Positions 1 through 7,494 of a DNA stretch of 17,874 nt are shown here, piece by piece (within the stretch, counting starts at the first letter, position 1; each line of letters begins with the position of its first letter). Made by a program: the position numbers and the translations under genes. Source of the DNA: Burkholderiales bacterium UBA954 (GTDB lineage: Bacteria > Pseudomonadota > Gammaproteobacteria > Burkholderiales > Burkholderiaceae_A); assembly GCA_002293155.1 (NCBI GenBank), contig DBCQ01000012.1:1-17874 (forward strand). Direction: 5' to 3'. The notes beneath the pieces were generated by a model that had not been told where the DNA came from, ran no database searches, and worked only from the letters and a program-made list of their open reading frames with translations.

Positions 1-10
1 GGAGACAACC

Positions 11-244
11 ATGCGTAATCGATCTATTCTTGTTGCGTGCGGCTCAGCGTTGTTATTAGTGGGCTGCGCAACACAGCAAGACTATAAATTTCAAAAAGCA
101 AACGCGCCTGAAGCCGAATTCCATAAAGATAAAACAGCCTGCGAGGATGAGGCTTTCACCGCGGGCAATGTCTTTACTCTGAAATACATCGAAGCCCGAA
201 ACAACTGCATGGTTAAAAAGGGATGGACACTACTACCCAAATAG
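11..244 (+). CDS. Small lipoprotein of unknown function
   Basis: Encodes 77 residues. The N-terminus is a lipoprotein signal peptide: basic residues, a hydrophobic stretch, then the lipobox L-V-G-C with Cys19 as the expected lipidated residue, so the 59-residue mature protein should be membrane-anchored facing the periplasm. Two more cysteines (Cys44 and Cys66) lie in a pattern seen in many tiny proteobacterial lipoproteins that end in C-M-x-x-K-G-W; they could form a disulfide. A GGAGA ribosome binding site at 1-5 sits five bases before the ATG and supports this start. The gene runs toward the molybdenum hydroxylase operon and its last 12 bases overlap the end of the convergent KTSC gene. 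I do not recognise a specific function. Confidence 0.8.
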   Translation: MRNRSILVACGSALLLVGCATQQDYKFQKANAPEAEFHKDKTACEDEAFTAGNVFTLKYIEARNNCMVKKGWTLLPK

Positions 245-496
245 GTCGTTGAGTTTAGCTAAGGCATTGTTGTCTGCAGGCTGGTTGCGGGCAGCGACTT
301 TAGGGTATTCCTCAGCGATGCGTTCTTCGAAATAGACTCCGGGGTTGGGGGCGTTGCATAGCCTTCGTACGACCTCGTGCGGCACAGGCCGATAGGAGAC
401 AACCGCATGGCTATCGAGGGCGAGATCAAGGTGTTGGGTGGCGCTGTCGTAGTCCACTTTGCGAACGCGCCCGATGGTAAATGCCTTGATGGTCAT
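233..496 (-). CDS. KTSC-domain small protein
   Basis: Encodes 87 residues. Residues about 10-65 resemble the KTSC fold: an initial V-D-Y-D-S-A-T strand, then the block V-S-Y-R-x-V-P-x-E-V-x-x-x-L, then G-x-Y-F-x-x-x-I-x-x-x-Y-P. The molecular function of KTSC proteins is not established; some are fused to nucleic-acid or phage-related domains. Its ATG overlaps the TGA of the CoxL-like gene as ATGA (493-496), with no clear Shine-Dalgarno sequence of its own, so translation is probably coupled to the hydroxylase. It is the last gene of the coxGMSL-like operon, and its 3' end overlaps the convergent lipoprotein gene by 12 bases. No catalytic motif is visible, and a role in maturation or regulation of the hydroxylase is only a guess from position. 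Confidence 0.7.
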   Translation of the reverse strand: MTIKAFTIGRVRKVDYDSATQHLDLALDSHAVVSYRPVPHEVVRRLCNAPNPGVYFEERIAEEYPKVAARNQPADNNALAKLNDLFG

Positions 497-2913
497 TTTC
501 GAATTTTACCAAGCGCCTGCAATATTTTCTGCGGTGTAAATGGCTGAGAAAACACATGAGTATTAAACGGCGCGAGAGCGTCGTTGATTGCATTCATCAC
601 CGCAGCAGGCGCCCCTGCCGTGCCCGCCTCACCGGCCCCCTTAGCCCCGAGTTGGGAACTTTTCGTTGGTGTTTGGATATGGCCTACGGCGATATCTGGC
701 ATTTCAAAGGCCATTGGGACCAGGTAATCCGCCATGTTGGCGTTCAGCATAAGACCGCGCTCGTCGTAGAGGCATTCCTCATACATGGCCCCACCAATAC
801 CTTGCACAATTGCACCACGCATCTGCTCATCGACGAGCATTGGGTTTAAAACTCGGCCACAATCCTCAACAGCCCAATGATTCAACAATCGAACAAAACC
901 GGTTTCCGCATCTACTTCAACGTATGAGGCTTGAACCCCATTAGTAAATATAAACGGGAAATCACGTTGAGCATAGTGTCGAGTTACCATCAGCTCAGGA
1001 GTGAAGTCTGCAGGAAGCGTATCACTTCGGAAGTAGGCGATTCTCCCGAGTTCGCTCAATGCAAGAAGTTCTTGACTACTTGAAACATCAACAATCAAAC
1101 CGCGATTCAACGCAAGCTCTGCTTGGTTACGCTTAAGAATAATCGCTGCCACTGCAAGAATATTTGATTTCAGCGCTTGCCCTGCAAGAAGCACCGCCTC
1201 ACCGCCTACGCCAGCGCCGCGAGAGGCCCATGTGCCGCCGCCATAGGGGGTAATATCGGTATCTCCAGTAACAATCCGTACGTTTTTGATATCGACACCC
1301 ACAGCATCGGCAATAATCTGCGCATAAATAGCCTCAGTGCCTTGGCCCTGTTCGCCGACGCCCACAAGCACGGTGATTGCTCCTTCGGGGTCTAGTCTAA
1401 CGGTTGCGCCGTCCTGTGACGCGATTCGTGCACCGCCAACTCCATAGAATGCCGCGCTCGGATTTGTGAGTTCGATCAGTGTGGCAAAACCGATACCGCG
1501 GTAAATACCCTGTTTTCGCAGGACAGACTGCTCCGCGCGCAATGCCCCATAGTTCATCATCTGCTCTACCTTAGTGATACATTTCTCATGCGATAGAACC
1601 TCGAGTTTGATACCTGAGGCTCCGGTCGCAGGGTAGGCGTTATCGGGTATTACATTCTTTTTTCGAATGTCCAGTGGATCAATCGACAGCTTTTGTGCGG
1701 CAAGATCTACTAAACTCTCAGTTACGGCACACGCAATGGGGTGGCCAACGCCGCGGTATTGACATGTGGGCGTCTTATTTTGAAATACGACGTCGAGGTG
1801 AGCACGATATGCTTTATGCTTGTAGGGGCCACCAACAAGATTCACGACCTGATTCCCTTCAATAGCACTTGTTCGCGGAAACATAGAGTAGGGGCCAATA
1901 CCCGTAAGGTCATTGATTTCAAAAGCCAAAATCTCTCCATCCTTGGCCGCAGCGATTCGACCTCTTACACGATGATGCCTCGCATGAATGTCACTCGTAA
2001 AAGATTCAAGACGATCAGCCACAAACTTTACCGGTCGTCCGAGCATTATCGATAGCGCAATTGTTGCAAAATCATCTGGATAGGCATGAACTTTAATTCC
2101 GAAGGATCCACCAACATCTTTGCAAATCACCCGAATCTGAGAAGCTGGAATATTAAATTGCCGTGAATAAAGGTCCTGCATCATGTGCGGTGCCTGCTGT
2201 GAGTGGTACACCGTCAGACGCTGTTCTGAGGAACTCCAGTCTGCGATCTGGCACCGAGGCTCTAATGTCACACCCGTATGACGACCAAATTCAAATGTCG
2301 CTTCAGCAATAACGGCTGCCCTTGCGAACGCGTCGTCGACCCCGCCTGTATCTAGGTCTCGTGTGAAACAGAGGTTATCGCCCAGCTGACTGTGAATTAC
2401 CGGCGTAGAGGGGTCAAGCGCTGTTTCAATATCTGTCACCGCGGTAAGTTCCTCTAAATCAACCTGAATGTAGGCGAGAGCATCCTCGGCTTGTGCCCGA
2501 GTTTGGGCGACAACCGCAACAACCGGTTCGCCCTGCCAGCAGACCCGATCAATCGCTAGTGGGTATTGTGGTGCGGATTTCATTCCGGCGAGGTGCCCAA
2601 GGGTAGCCACCCAGGGCTTACAAATCCCTGCAAGCTCCTGACCCTCGGAGACCTTTAGCACACCAGGCATACCGACAGCATACTCAGTATTAATTTTTAC
2701 AATCTTCGCGTGGGCGATTGGGCTTCGCCAAAACACAACATGACACATGCGCGGGAGTCGCATGTCATCCACAAACAAGCCTTGCCCTTGAGTGAGTCGT
2801 GCACTTTTTGAGCGCGGTATACTTTCGCCAATATAACGCTGATCATTTGTCACATCGGGTAGCCGCTTCGCTTTCTCGACGCCGGGCTCTAAGTTGGTGA
2901 TATCACGTTTCAT
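493..2913 (-). CDS. CoxL-like xanthine dehydrogenase family molybdopterin-binding subunit
   Basis: Large catalytic subunit (806 residues) of a molybdenum hydroxylase. Family members bind molybdopterin cytosine dinucleotide and insert a water-derived oxygen into a C-H bond. Visible motifs are G-G-S-F-G-I-K at about 268-274, Y-R-G-V-G-H-P at about 386-392, and G-A-G-E-A-G near the C-terminus, where Glu762 aligns with the active-site base. True form I CO dehydrogenases carry A-Y-x-C-S-F-R at the second site; here there is no active-site cysteine, so CO oxidation is unlikely. The motif is closer to, but not identical with, the form II A-Y-R-G-A-G-R. I chose the ATG at 2913 because AGGAG (2922-2926) lies eight bases upstream. 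A TTG at 2937 would give 814 residues but overlaps the previous gene. The FAD and iron-sulfur partners lie directly upstream. The substrate is unknown. Confidence 0.93.
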   Translation of the reverse strand: MKRDITNLEPGVEKAKRLPDVTNDQRYIGESIPRSKSARLTQGQGLFVDDMRLPRMCHVVFWRSPIAHAKIVKINTEYAVGMPGVLKVSEGQELAGICKPWVATLGHLAGMKSAPQYPLAIDRVCWQGEPVVAVVAQTRAQAEDALAYIQVDLEELTAVTDIETALDPSTPVIHSQLGDNLCFTRDLDTGGVDDAFARAAVIAEATFEFGRHTGVTLEPRCQIADWSSSEQRLTVYHSQQAPHMMQDLYSRQFNIPASQIRVICKDVGGSFGIKVHAYPDDFATIALSIMLGRPVKFVADRLESFTSDIHARHHRVRGRIAAAKDGEILAFEINDLTGIGPYSMFPRTSAIEGNQVVNLVGGPYKHKAYRAHLDVVFQNKTPTCQYRGVGHPIACAVTESLVDLAAQKLSIDPLDIRKKNVIPDNAYPATGASGIKLEVLSHEKCITKVEQMMNYGALRAEQSVLRKQGIYRGIGFATLIELTNPSAAFYGVGGARIASQDGATVRLDPEGAITVLVGVGEQGQGTEAIYAQIIADAVGVDIKNVRIVTGDTDITPYGGGTWASRGAGVGGEAVLLAGQALKSNILAVAAIILKRNQAELALNRGLIVDVSSSQELLALSELGRIAYFRSDTLPADFTPELMVTRHYAQRDFPFIFTNGVQASYVEVDAETGFVRLLNHWAVEDCGRVLNPMLVDEQMRGAIVQGIGGAMYEECLYDERGLMLNANMADYLVPMAFEMPDIAVGHIQTPTKSSQLGAKGAGEAGTAGAPAAVMNAINDALAPFNTHVFSQPFTPQKILQALGKIRK

Positions 2914-2921
2914 ATTCTGAG

Positions 2922-2926
2922 CTCCT
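2922..2926 (-). promoter_or_regulatory. Ribosome binding site fixing the coxL-like start
   Basis: The minus strand reads AGGAG, eight bases before an ATG at 2913-2911. It overlaps the TAG stop of the iron-sulfur subunit gene (2927-2925), so ribosomes finishing that gene end on the next start signal. This favours the 806-residue form over the upstream TTG. Confidence 0.7.
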
Positions 2927-3416
2927 AGTTTGCGCAAGACCCACTATGGTTTTTTTCGAGTACGTCGCAGATAGCATCAACGATCGCCTGATAGCCTGTA
3001 CATCGACAATAATTTCCAGAAATCCATTGCCTGACGTACTCGCGCGAGGCATTTGGATGAGATTCTGTTAGCTCTTTAGCTGCTGCCAACATACCGGGGG
3101 TGCAGAATCCGCACTGTAATGCATTTCGCGCGATAAACGCCTCTTGTAGTTCTTTCACGCGTTGATCTTGACTAAGTCCTTCAATTGTTCTGACCTCACC
3201 GCCGTTCGCCTGAACAGCAAGCGTAAGGCAGCTCCGGACAATCTTTCCATTGAGTTCTATGGTGCAGGCTCCACAGACACCATGTTCGCAGCCCAGATGA
3301 GTTCCCGTTAATGACAGGGTTTCGCGAACAAAGTCAGCGAGGTTAGTTCGAGGTGCTACGAGACTTTCAACGAGAACACCATTGACTGTGATGCGAACTG
3401 GATGGAGATCTGCCAT
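2925..3416 (-). CDS. CoxS-like 2x[2Fe-2S] iron-sulfur subunit
   Basis: Small electron-transfer subunit (163 residues) of the molybdenum hydroxylase. An N-terminal plant-ferredoxin-type domain carries Cys43, Cys48, Cys51 and Cys63 for one [2Fe-2S] cluster (block G-C-E-H-G-V-C-G-A-C). The C-terminal helical domain carries Cys102, Cys105, Cys137 and Cys139 (C-G-F-C-T-P-G and Y-C-R-C-T-G-Y) for the second cluster, near the molybdenum. All eight ligands are present. Electrons pass from the molybdenum site through these clusters to FAD on the neighbouring CoxM-like subunit. The length is typical for the family. No signal peptide is seen, so the complex is cytoplasmic. AAAGGA lies six bases before the ATG. 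The gene sits between the FAD and molybdopterin genes, the usual M-S-L order. Confidence 0.95.
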   Translation of the reverse strand: MADLHPVRITVNGVLVESLVAPRTNLADFVRETLSLTGTHLGCEHGVCGACTIELNGKIVRSCLTLAVQANGGEVRTIEGLSQDQRVKELQEAFIARNALQCGFCTPGMLAAAKELTESHPNASREYVRQWISGNYCRCTGYQAIVDAICDVLEKNHSGSCAN

Positions 3417-3436
3417 TTTGGGTCCTTTCGAAGAAG

Positions 3437-4291
3437 TTAATTGGCCGCAGATTGCAGGAGTCGTTCAAGAAGCACTGCAGCGAGTTGTCGTTTGGTGTCA
3501 GAAGAATTGGTAAGGTCGGGAAGTGGTTCAAGCTCGTCCCGTAGGGCTGTGACTGCGCTACTAATTGCTTTGCTATCGAGTGCGCTGTTATTCATCACAG
3601 CCTCTGCTTTCCTTGCCCGAATCGGTGTTGTGCCCACTCCCATAAAGACAAACCTACAATTTTGTAGTTGATCGTTTGCGCGCTCTGCCGACGCGGCTAG
3701 TCCAGTAATTGCGTAATCACCGTGACGTCGTGCAAGCTCGGAAAAGCCAGACCAACTAGTAGCAGTTTTTATTGGAATTTCACAGCCGGTAATGATCTCA
3801 CCATCGACGAGCGCCGTAGTGTAAAGATTTAAAAAGAAGTCATCTGCTTTAATGCGCCGTTCCCCGTTTTGCCCATGGATAAGGACTGTTCCGTTTAACG
3901 CGAGTAAACAGGCTGGCCATTCTGCTGCTGGGTCTGCATATGCAATAGACCCTCCCCAGGTTCCCATATTTCGAATTGCACGGTGAGCAATATGGGGGGC
4001 TGCTTTAATCAGGAGGGGAGCATGGGTTGCAATGAGTGTTGAGTCCTCTATCTCGGAGTGTGTGGTTAGCGCCCCAATCCTTAGCATGCCGTTCTGGACT
4101 GTGACGCCTCTCAAAACATCTAGACCGGTAATGTCAATGACGATCACAGGCTCAGATAAGCGCATATTGAGAGTAGCAAGCAGAGTCTGTCCTCCAGCGA
4201 GAATTCTCGCATTGTCTCCGTGCGTCTGGAGTAACCCTAGAGCATGCTCGATAGATTGAACTTTTACGTAATCAAAGTCGGGTGATTTCAA
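3437..4291 (-). CDS. CoxM-like FAD-binding subunit
   Basis: Medium flavoprotein subunit (284 residues) of the molybdenum hydroxylase, which takes electrons from the iron-sulfur subunit and passes them to an acceptor. The FAD-binding signatures are A-G-G-Q-T at 32-36, where A-G-G-Q-S is usual, and T-W-G-G-S at 111-115, followed by A-D-P-A-A-E-W-P. The C-terminal third matches the CO dehydrogenase flavoprotein C-terminal domain (M-G-V-G-T-T-P-I-R-A block). The length is normal for CoxM/NdhF-type subunits. It lies 20 bases before the iron-sulfur gene and 12 bases after the CoxG-like gene, so it belongs to the same transcript. An AGGAGA sequence upstream supports the ATG at 4291, although the spacing is long. 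Confidence 0.93.
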   Translation of the reverse strand: MKSPDFDYVKVQSIEHALGLLQTHGDNARILAGGQTLLATLNMRLSEPVIVIDITGLDVLRGVTVQNGMLRIGALTTHSEIEDSTLIATHAPLLIKAAPHIAHRAIRNMGTWGGSIAYADPAAEWPACLLALNGTVLIHGQNGERRIKADDFFLNLYTTALVDGEIITGCEIPIKTATSWSGFSELARRHGDYAITGLAASAERANDQLQNCRFVFMGVGTTPIRARKAEAVMNNSALDSKAISSAVTALRDELEPLPDLTNSSDTKRQLAAVLLERLLQSAAN

Positions 4292-4303
4292 AGCGGTCTC
4301 CTG

Positions 4304-4921
4304 CTATCCAAGGTGTGAGCCAATCCAAATACCAAATCCCGTCGCTAGGGAGCCCAGTAAAAACCAAGTGATTCGCGATCGTTCGCCGTCGGTAGGGAGG
4401 TTCGCAAGAATTGCCTCTTTAGGCTCGTGGCTAGTCTCTAGGGGTTGACGAGTAGCATTCCCAATGGTCTGAGAATTGACAGGGTGAGTGAGATGGTTGT
4501 TGAACGAAGAGAAGAATTGATCAGCCATCATTTTTGCTGCGCCGTCGACCATACGCCCACCAATTTGGCCTAATTTACCGCCGATCGCTGCTTTGACAGA
4601 GTATCTCAGAATGGTTTGATCACCATCCGGGTGGAGAGTCACTATCGACTCACCGCTTGCCATACCGGCGGCCCCTCCGCTACCTTCAAAACGCATCAGG
4701 CAGCGTTCATTTTCGACGACATCTTCCATTCGAATTTTTCCCACGAACCGCGCACGAACCGGGCCGATACGAACCATCAGCCGAACACTTTTTTCCGTTG
4801 GGCTTGTGATTTCGACGCTCTCGCAGCCTGGGATGCACGCCATCAGCACCTCAGGGTTGTTGAGTGCAGACCAGACTGGTGTGGGTAGGGCCTTGATGTG
4901 GGTCTCCCCTGACAATTCCAT
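4304..4921 (-). CDS. CoxG-like SRPBCC protein with C-terminal membrane anchor
   Basis: Encodes 205 residues. Residues about 1-145 form the CoxG-type SRPBCC (START-like) domain: an N-terminal M-E-L-S-G strand, P-x-x-V-W-x-x-L-N-N-P-E-V-L, then I-P-G-C-E-S and a G-G-x-x-D-G-A-A block in the closing helix. CoxG proteins help place CO dehydrogenase-type hydroxylases on the membrane and, in some bacteria, shuttle quinone between enzyme and membrane. Residues about 184-203 form a single hydrophobic segment ending G-S-H-L-G, consistent with a tail anchor. It is the first gene of the coxGMSL-like operon and diverges from the tetR gene. The inferred role is docking of the neighbouring hydroxylase to the cytoplasmic membrane for electron delivery to quinone. 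Confidence 0.85.
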   Translation of the reverse strand: MELSGETHIKALPTPVWSALNNPEVLMACIPGCESVEITSPTEKSVRLMVRIGPVRARFVGKIRMEDVVENERCLMRFEGSGGAAGMASGESIVTLHPDGDQTILRYSVKAAIGGKLGQIGGRMVDGAAKMMADQFFSSFNNHLTHPVNSQTIGNATRQPLETSHEPKEAILANLPTDGERSRITWFLLGSLATGFGIWIGSHLG

Positions 4922-4973
4922 GATGCATTTCCTCGGGTTTTTACGGGTACTTAAATTTTTAAGGCAGGAGAAA
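4922..4973. promoter_or_regulatory. Divergent intergenic region between coxG-like and tetR
   Basis: Only 52 bases separate the two divergent starts, so promoters or operators here, or extending into the coding ends, probably serve both directions. It contains the AT-rich inverted repeat TTAAA-TT-TTTAA at 4951-4962, which is a possible -10 element or part of a TetR half-site. No strong paired -35/-10 set is seen. Autoregulation with control of the hydroxylase operon is the usual arrangement for a divergent TetR gene but is inferred here. Confidence 0.4.
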
Positions 4974-5738
4974 ATGGTACGAATGATTGACCAAACGGTA
5001 AATAGCAGACTTCTTCTGACAAACCCTGATGTCAGAGCAGAGCAGAGTCAGGCCCATGGAGGACGTCGCCGTCTCGATGTTGCGTCGCGAGAAAAACAGA
5101 TCCTTCGCGGAGCAGTCCAGTTCTTTGCAGATAATGGGTTTAATGGCCAGATTCGTGATTTAGCGCAGAGCATCGGTGTGACGCATACGCTGCTCTACCA
5201 TTATTTTCCAACGAAGCAGGCGCTTATTGACCGTGTCTATCAGGAGGTCTTTGAGGGACGATGGAAGCCTGAATGGGAGACCCTGCTCGATAAACGTGAT
5301 GCCGATGTGGAGAAAAAGCTGACCGATTTTTACAGTGATTATTTAAAAACCGTATTAACTTCAGAATTCGTTCGAATTTTGGTTTTTTCTGGTCTCACCG
5401 ACCAAACCATTACGAATCGGTTTTTTGGTTTACTTCGCGAGCGTTTGTTTCCCCGTTTAGTGCGAGAGACCCGTCGCTATCGTGGTAGTCCTAGCCGCTC
5501 AAAGGCGAGCGCTAGAGAGATCGAGCTCTTGATGGGGTTACACGGCGGCTTTTTTTACATCGGAATGCGTCGCTGGGTTTACCAACAGGGTGTCCTGAGT
5601 GAAAAGGCACCTCAAGACTTTAGTAAGAATCTGATTTGTGATCGGGTAAGGGGATATCTAATGGCTAGCGCTGAGTTGTTTCAGGAGGAAAATCCCAGTC
5701 GACGGCCAAAGCGTGATACGACCGGGAAAATCCGGTAG
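4974..5738 (+). CDS. TetR/AcrR family transcriptional regulator
   Basis: Encodes 254 residues from the chosen ATG. After a 35-residue polar N-terminal extension, residues about 39-85 are a TetR DNA-binding domain: I-L-x-G-A-V-x-F-F-A-D-N-G-F, then the helix-turn-helix I-R-D-L-A-Q-S-I-G-V-T-H-T-L-L-Y-H-Y-F and K-Q-A-L-I-D-R. The C-terminal part is the helical ligand-binding and dimerisation region and gives no clear ligand. The reading frame is open back to 4806 inside the antisense coxG-like gene, but AGGAG at 4966-4970 places the start at 4974, or at the second ATG at 4983. The first has a short 3-base spacing and the second a long 12-base spacing. It is divergent from the coxGMSL-like operon and upstream of the TRAP genes, and probably controls one or both in response to a substrate. 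Confidence 0.9.
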   Translation: MVRMIDQTVNSRLLLTNPDVRAEQSQAHGGRRRLDVASREKQILRGAVQFFADNGFNGQIRDLAQSIGVTHTLLYHYFPTKQALIDRVYQEVFEGRWKPEWETLLDKRDADVEKKLTDFYSDYLKTVLTSEFVRILVFSGLTDQTITNRFFGLLRERLFPRLVRETRRYRGSPSRSKASAREIELLMGLHGGFFYIGMRRWVYQQGVLSEKAPQDFSKNLICDRVRGYLMASAELFQEENPSRRPKRDTTGKIR

Positions 5739-5747
5739 TGTGAGTGG

Positions 5748-5772
5748 AGCCGGCGGGTAACAGCCGGTTTTT
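5748..5772 (+). terminator. Intrinsic terminator after tetR
   Basis: The stem CCGGC (5750-5754) pairs with GCCGG (5763-5767) around an eight-base loop and is followed at once by TTTTT (5768-5772). An A-T and a G-T pair can extend the base. It lies just after the tetR stop and before the TRAP genes, so the TRAP operon likely has its own promoter or depends on readthrough. The stem is short and termination may be partial. Confidence 0.5.
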
Positions 5773-5798
5773 GTGTGGAAGTGCAACGACGGTAATTT
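5771..5798 (+). promoter_or_regulatory. Possible promoter of the TRAP operon
   Basis: TTGTGT (5771-5776) and TAATTT (5793-5798) are spaced by 16 bases, and the palindrome ATTTAAAT (5795-5802) overlaps the second element. This is a weak match to a sigma-70 promoter. Its best support is position, between a terminator-like hairpin and the dctP ribosome binding site GAGGAG (5809-5814). Confidence 0.22.
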
Positions 5799-5819
5799 AA
5801 ATAGACGTGAGGAGACTGT

Positions 5820-6887
5820 ATGAAACTGATGAAATTAGCGATGTTAGGTGCGTTTACAGTATCAACCGCATTTACGAGTAATGCTGTACTGGCGCAGCAA
5901 CGTGTGGCGGTCAACATTGGTTCAAGCCACCCAACAACAAACATCTGGGCTTGGGCGATGAAAGAAGTGTTTCAGCCCGAGGTCGACCGGATATTGAAGG
6001 AAAAGGGCGGCAAATACTCAGTGCAATGGCGAGAGAACTACGGCGGTACGCTATATAAGTTCACAGACACACGTGTTGCTGTAAAAGATGGCATTGTTGA
6101 TGTTGGCATGGTGGGCACTGTATGGGAAGGGTCTACGATGCCCTTGCAAAACGTGACGTATTTCACCCCTTTTGCAACGACCAATCATGAGATGCTGATT
6201 GAGATCTTCGATAAGCTTAACGCTCAAGTTCCCGCTTTGCGTAAGAGCTGGGAGGATCAGAATATGGTTCCGCTGTCATCCCTGATTACCGATAGCTACG
6301 ATATCTACGCTAATTTTCCGGTACAAAATCTTCAGAGTCTTCAAAACAAAAGAATTAATGCTCCAGGAACCTCTGCGAACTGGCTCAGAAATACAGGGGC
6401 TACGCCGGTAGAAGGCGCACTAACGACGTATTACACTAATATTCAAACGGGTGTCACAACAGGGGCCTTATCGTTCGCGAGCGGGATTGGTCCGACGCGT
6501 GTGTACGAGGTTGCGCCGCACCTCACTCGAGTCGATATTGGTGCTATGTATTTCGGTAGTGTAGCGGTGAATAAACGATTCTTCGATAAACTACCAAAAG
6601 AGGTACAGGATGCTTTCTTGGCAGCCGGCAAAGCGACTTCTGCTGCTCATGGTAAACATGTGACAAAGTCCGCTACAGCCGCAATGGAAACAATGAAGAA
6701 GGCCGGTCTGAAGATCACGGATCTTCCTCAGGCAGAGAAAACACGATGGGTCGACACACTGCCGAATATTGTGGGGCCCTGGCTTGAGGCGAATGGGGAT
6801 GGAGGCCGGGCAGTCTTGAAAGCCTATTTTGATGAGCTCCGTGCGAGAGGCGTAAAGCCCTTACGCGCTTGGGATCAGGCGAAATAG
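5820..6887 (+). CDS. dctP: TRAP transporter substrate-binding protein (DctP family)
   Basis: Periplasmic solute-binding protein (355 residues) of a tripartite ATP-independent transporter, which delivers an organic acid or related solute to the DctQM membrane complex for ion-driven uptake. Residues 1-25 are a signal peptide with a likely cleavage after A-V-L-A. The mature part begins with an I-G-S-S-H-P-T strand, and N-A-P-G-T-S-A-N-W-L-R around residue 180 includes the region where DctP proteins place an arginine that binds the ligand carboxylate. V-N-K-R-F-F-D-K-L-P-K-E-V-Q-D-A is a typical DctP C-terminal helix. GAGGAG five bases before the ATG supports the start. It is followed by dctQ and dctM. 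The ligand cannot be read from sequence; the adjacent hydroxylase hints at the same compound. Confidence 0.92.
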   Translation: MKLMKLAMLGAFTVSTAFTSNAVLAQQRVAVNIGSSHPTTNIWAWAMKEVFQPEVDRILKEKGGKYSVQWRENYGGTLYKFTDTRVAVKDGIVDVGMVGTVWEGSTMPLQNVTYFTPFATTNHEMLIEIFDKLNAQVPALRKSWEDQNMVPLSSLITDSYDIYANFPVQNLQSLQNKRINAPGTSANWLRNTGATPVEGALTTYYTNIQTGVTTGALSFASGIGPTRVYEVAPHLTRVDIGAMYFGSVAVNKRFFDKLPKEVQDAFLAAGKATSAAHGKHVTKSATAAMETMKKAGLKITDLPQAEKTRWVDTLPNIVGPWLEANGDGGRAVLKAYFDELRARGVKPLRAWDQAK

Positions 6888-6942
6888 ACTTCCTCTGAGT
6901 TACCAATTCCGATCCAGCGGCATTCGTAGAAGGGTGTAGGTT

Positions 6943-7488
6943 GTGACTCAAAGTATTGATGAGTTTGATATTGCAGCTTTGCCGATGAACCGTTCGGGAT
7001 TTCAACGGTTCTTCGACACCCTTGCCGCGATTGGCACAGTCTGGATTTTTGCTTTGATGCTGTTGATTGTCGCTGATGTGTTGGGCCGTAATTTCTTTAA
7101 CCAGCCAATTACGGGTGTTGCGGAATTTGCTGGACGATCGGTAGTCGGGATTGTTTTTCTGCAGCTTGCTTCAGCGATCGGTGTAGGTTCAATGACCCGT
7201 AGTGATTTTATGCTGAGATTGATTGGTGATCGCGCACCTCGGCTAGTTGGGGGATTGGATATCGTTTATTCGATATGCGGGGCCGCTCTTTTTGCTTTTC
7301 TTGCATGGATTTCGATCCCAGAGTTACGCTCTGCTTGGAACGGTAACGAGTATTTTGGTGTCCAGGGGATCTATATGATCCCCCTGTGGCCATTCCGCGC
7401 CCTTATCGCAGTCGGTTCGATTCTTGCGGCGGTTGCTTATGCGTTATGGGTACCACGACTTTTTGAGCAATACTTTAAGAACCCCTGA
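6943..7488 (+). CDS. dctQ: TRAP transporter small permease (DctQ family)
   Basis: Small membrane subunit (181 residues) with four predicted transmembrane helices: about residues 26-48 (ending V-L-G-R-N-F-F), 61-82, 101-124 and 144-168. It pairs with DctM in the inner membrane and helps the binding protein dock. The G-R-x-x-F-x-x-P-I-T-G-V-x-E-F-A block after the first helix is characteristic of DctQ. The start is GTG at 6943, with AGAAGGG about eight bases upstream. The gap after dctP is 55 bases with no hairpin of note, and dctM begins six bases downstream, so all three are one transcript. An N-terminal cytosolic tail of about 20 residues precedes the first helix. Confidence 0.9.
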   Translation: MTQSIDEFDIAALPMNRSGFQRFFDTLAAIGTVWIFALMLLIVADVLGRNFFNQPITGVAEFAGRSVVGIVFLQLASAIGVGSMTRSDFMLRLIGDRAPRLVGGLDIVYSICGAALFAFLAWISIPELRSAWNGNEYFGVQGIYMIPLWPFRALIAVGSILAAVAYALWVPRLFEQYFKNP

Positions 7489-7494
7489 TTATTT

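Noticed and set aside
556..2055. Several plus-strand frames inside the coxL-like gene
   Set aside because: They are antisense shadows of a well-supported gene, with no ribosome binding sites or recognisable motifs.
2914..2937. TTG at 2937 as the start of the coxL-like gene
   Set aside because: An ATG at 2913 has a well-spaced AGGAG, while the TTG has no such site and overlaps the preceding gene.
493..4291. Annotating the coxMSL-like genes as aerobic CO dehydrogenase
   Set aside because: The large subunit lacks the A-Y-x-C-S-F-R loop needed for the Mo-S-Cu site, so only a generic molybdenum hydroxylase call is supported.
4806..4973. Long 310-residue form of the TetR regulator
   Set aside because: The extra 56 residues are antisense to the coxG-like gene, do not belong to the TetR fold, and a ribosome binding site lies just before 4974.
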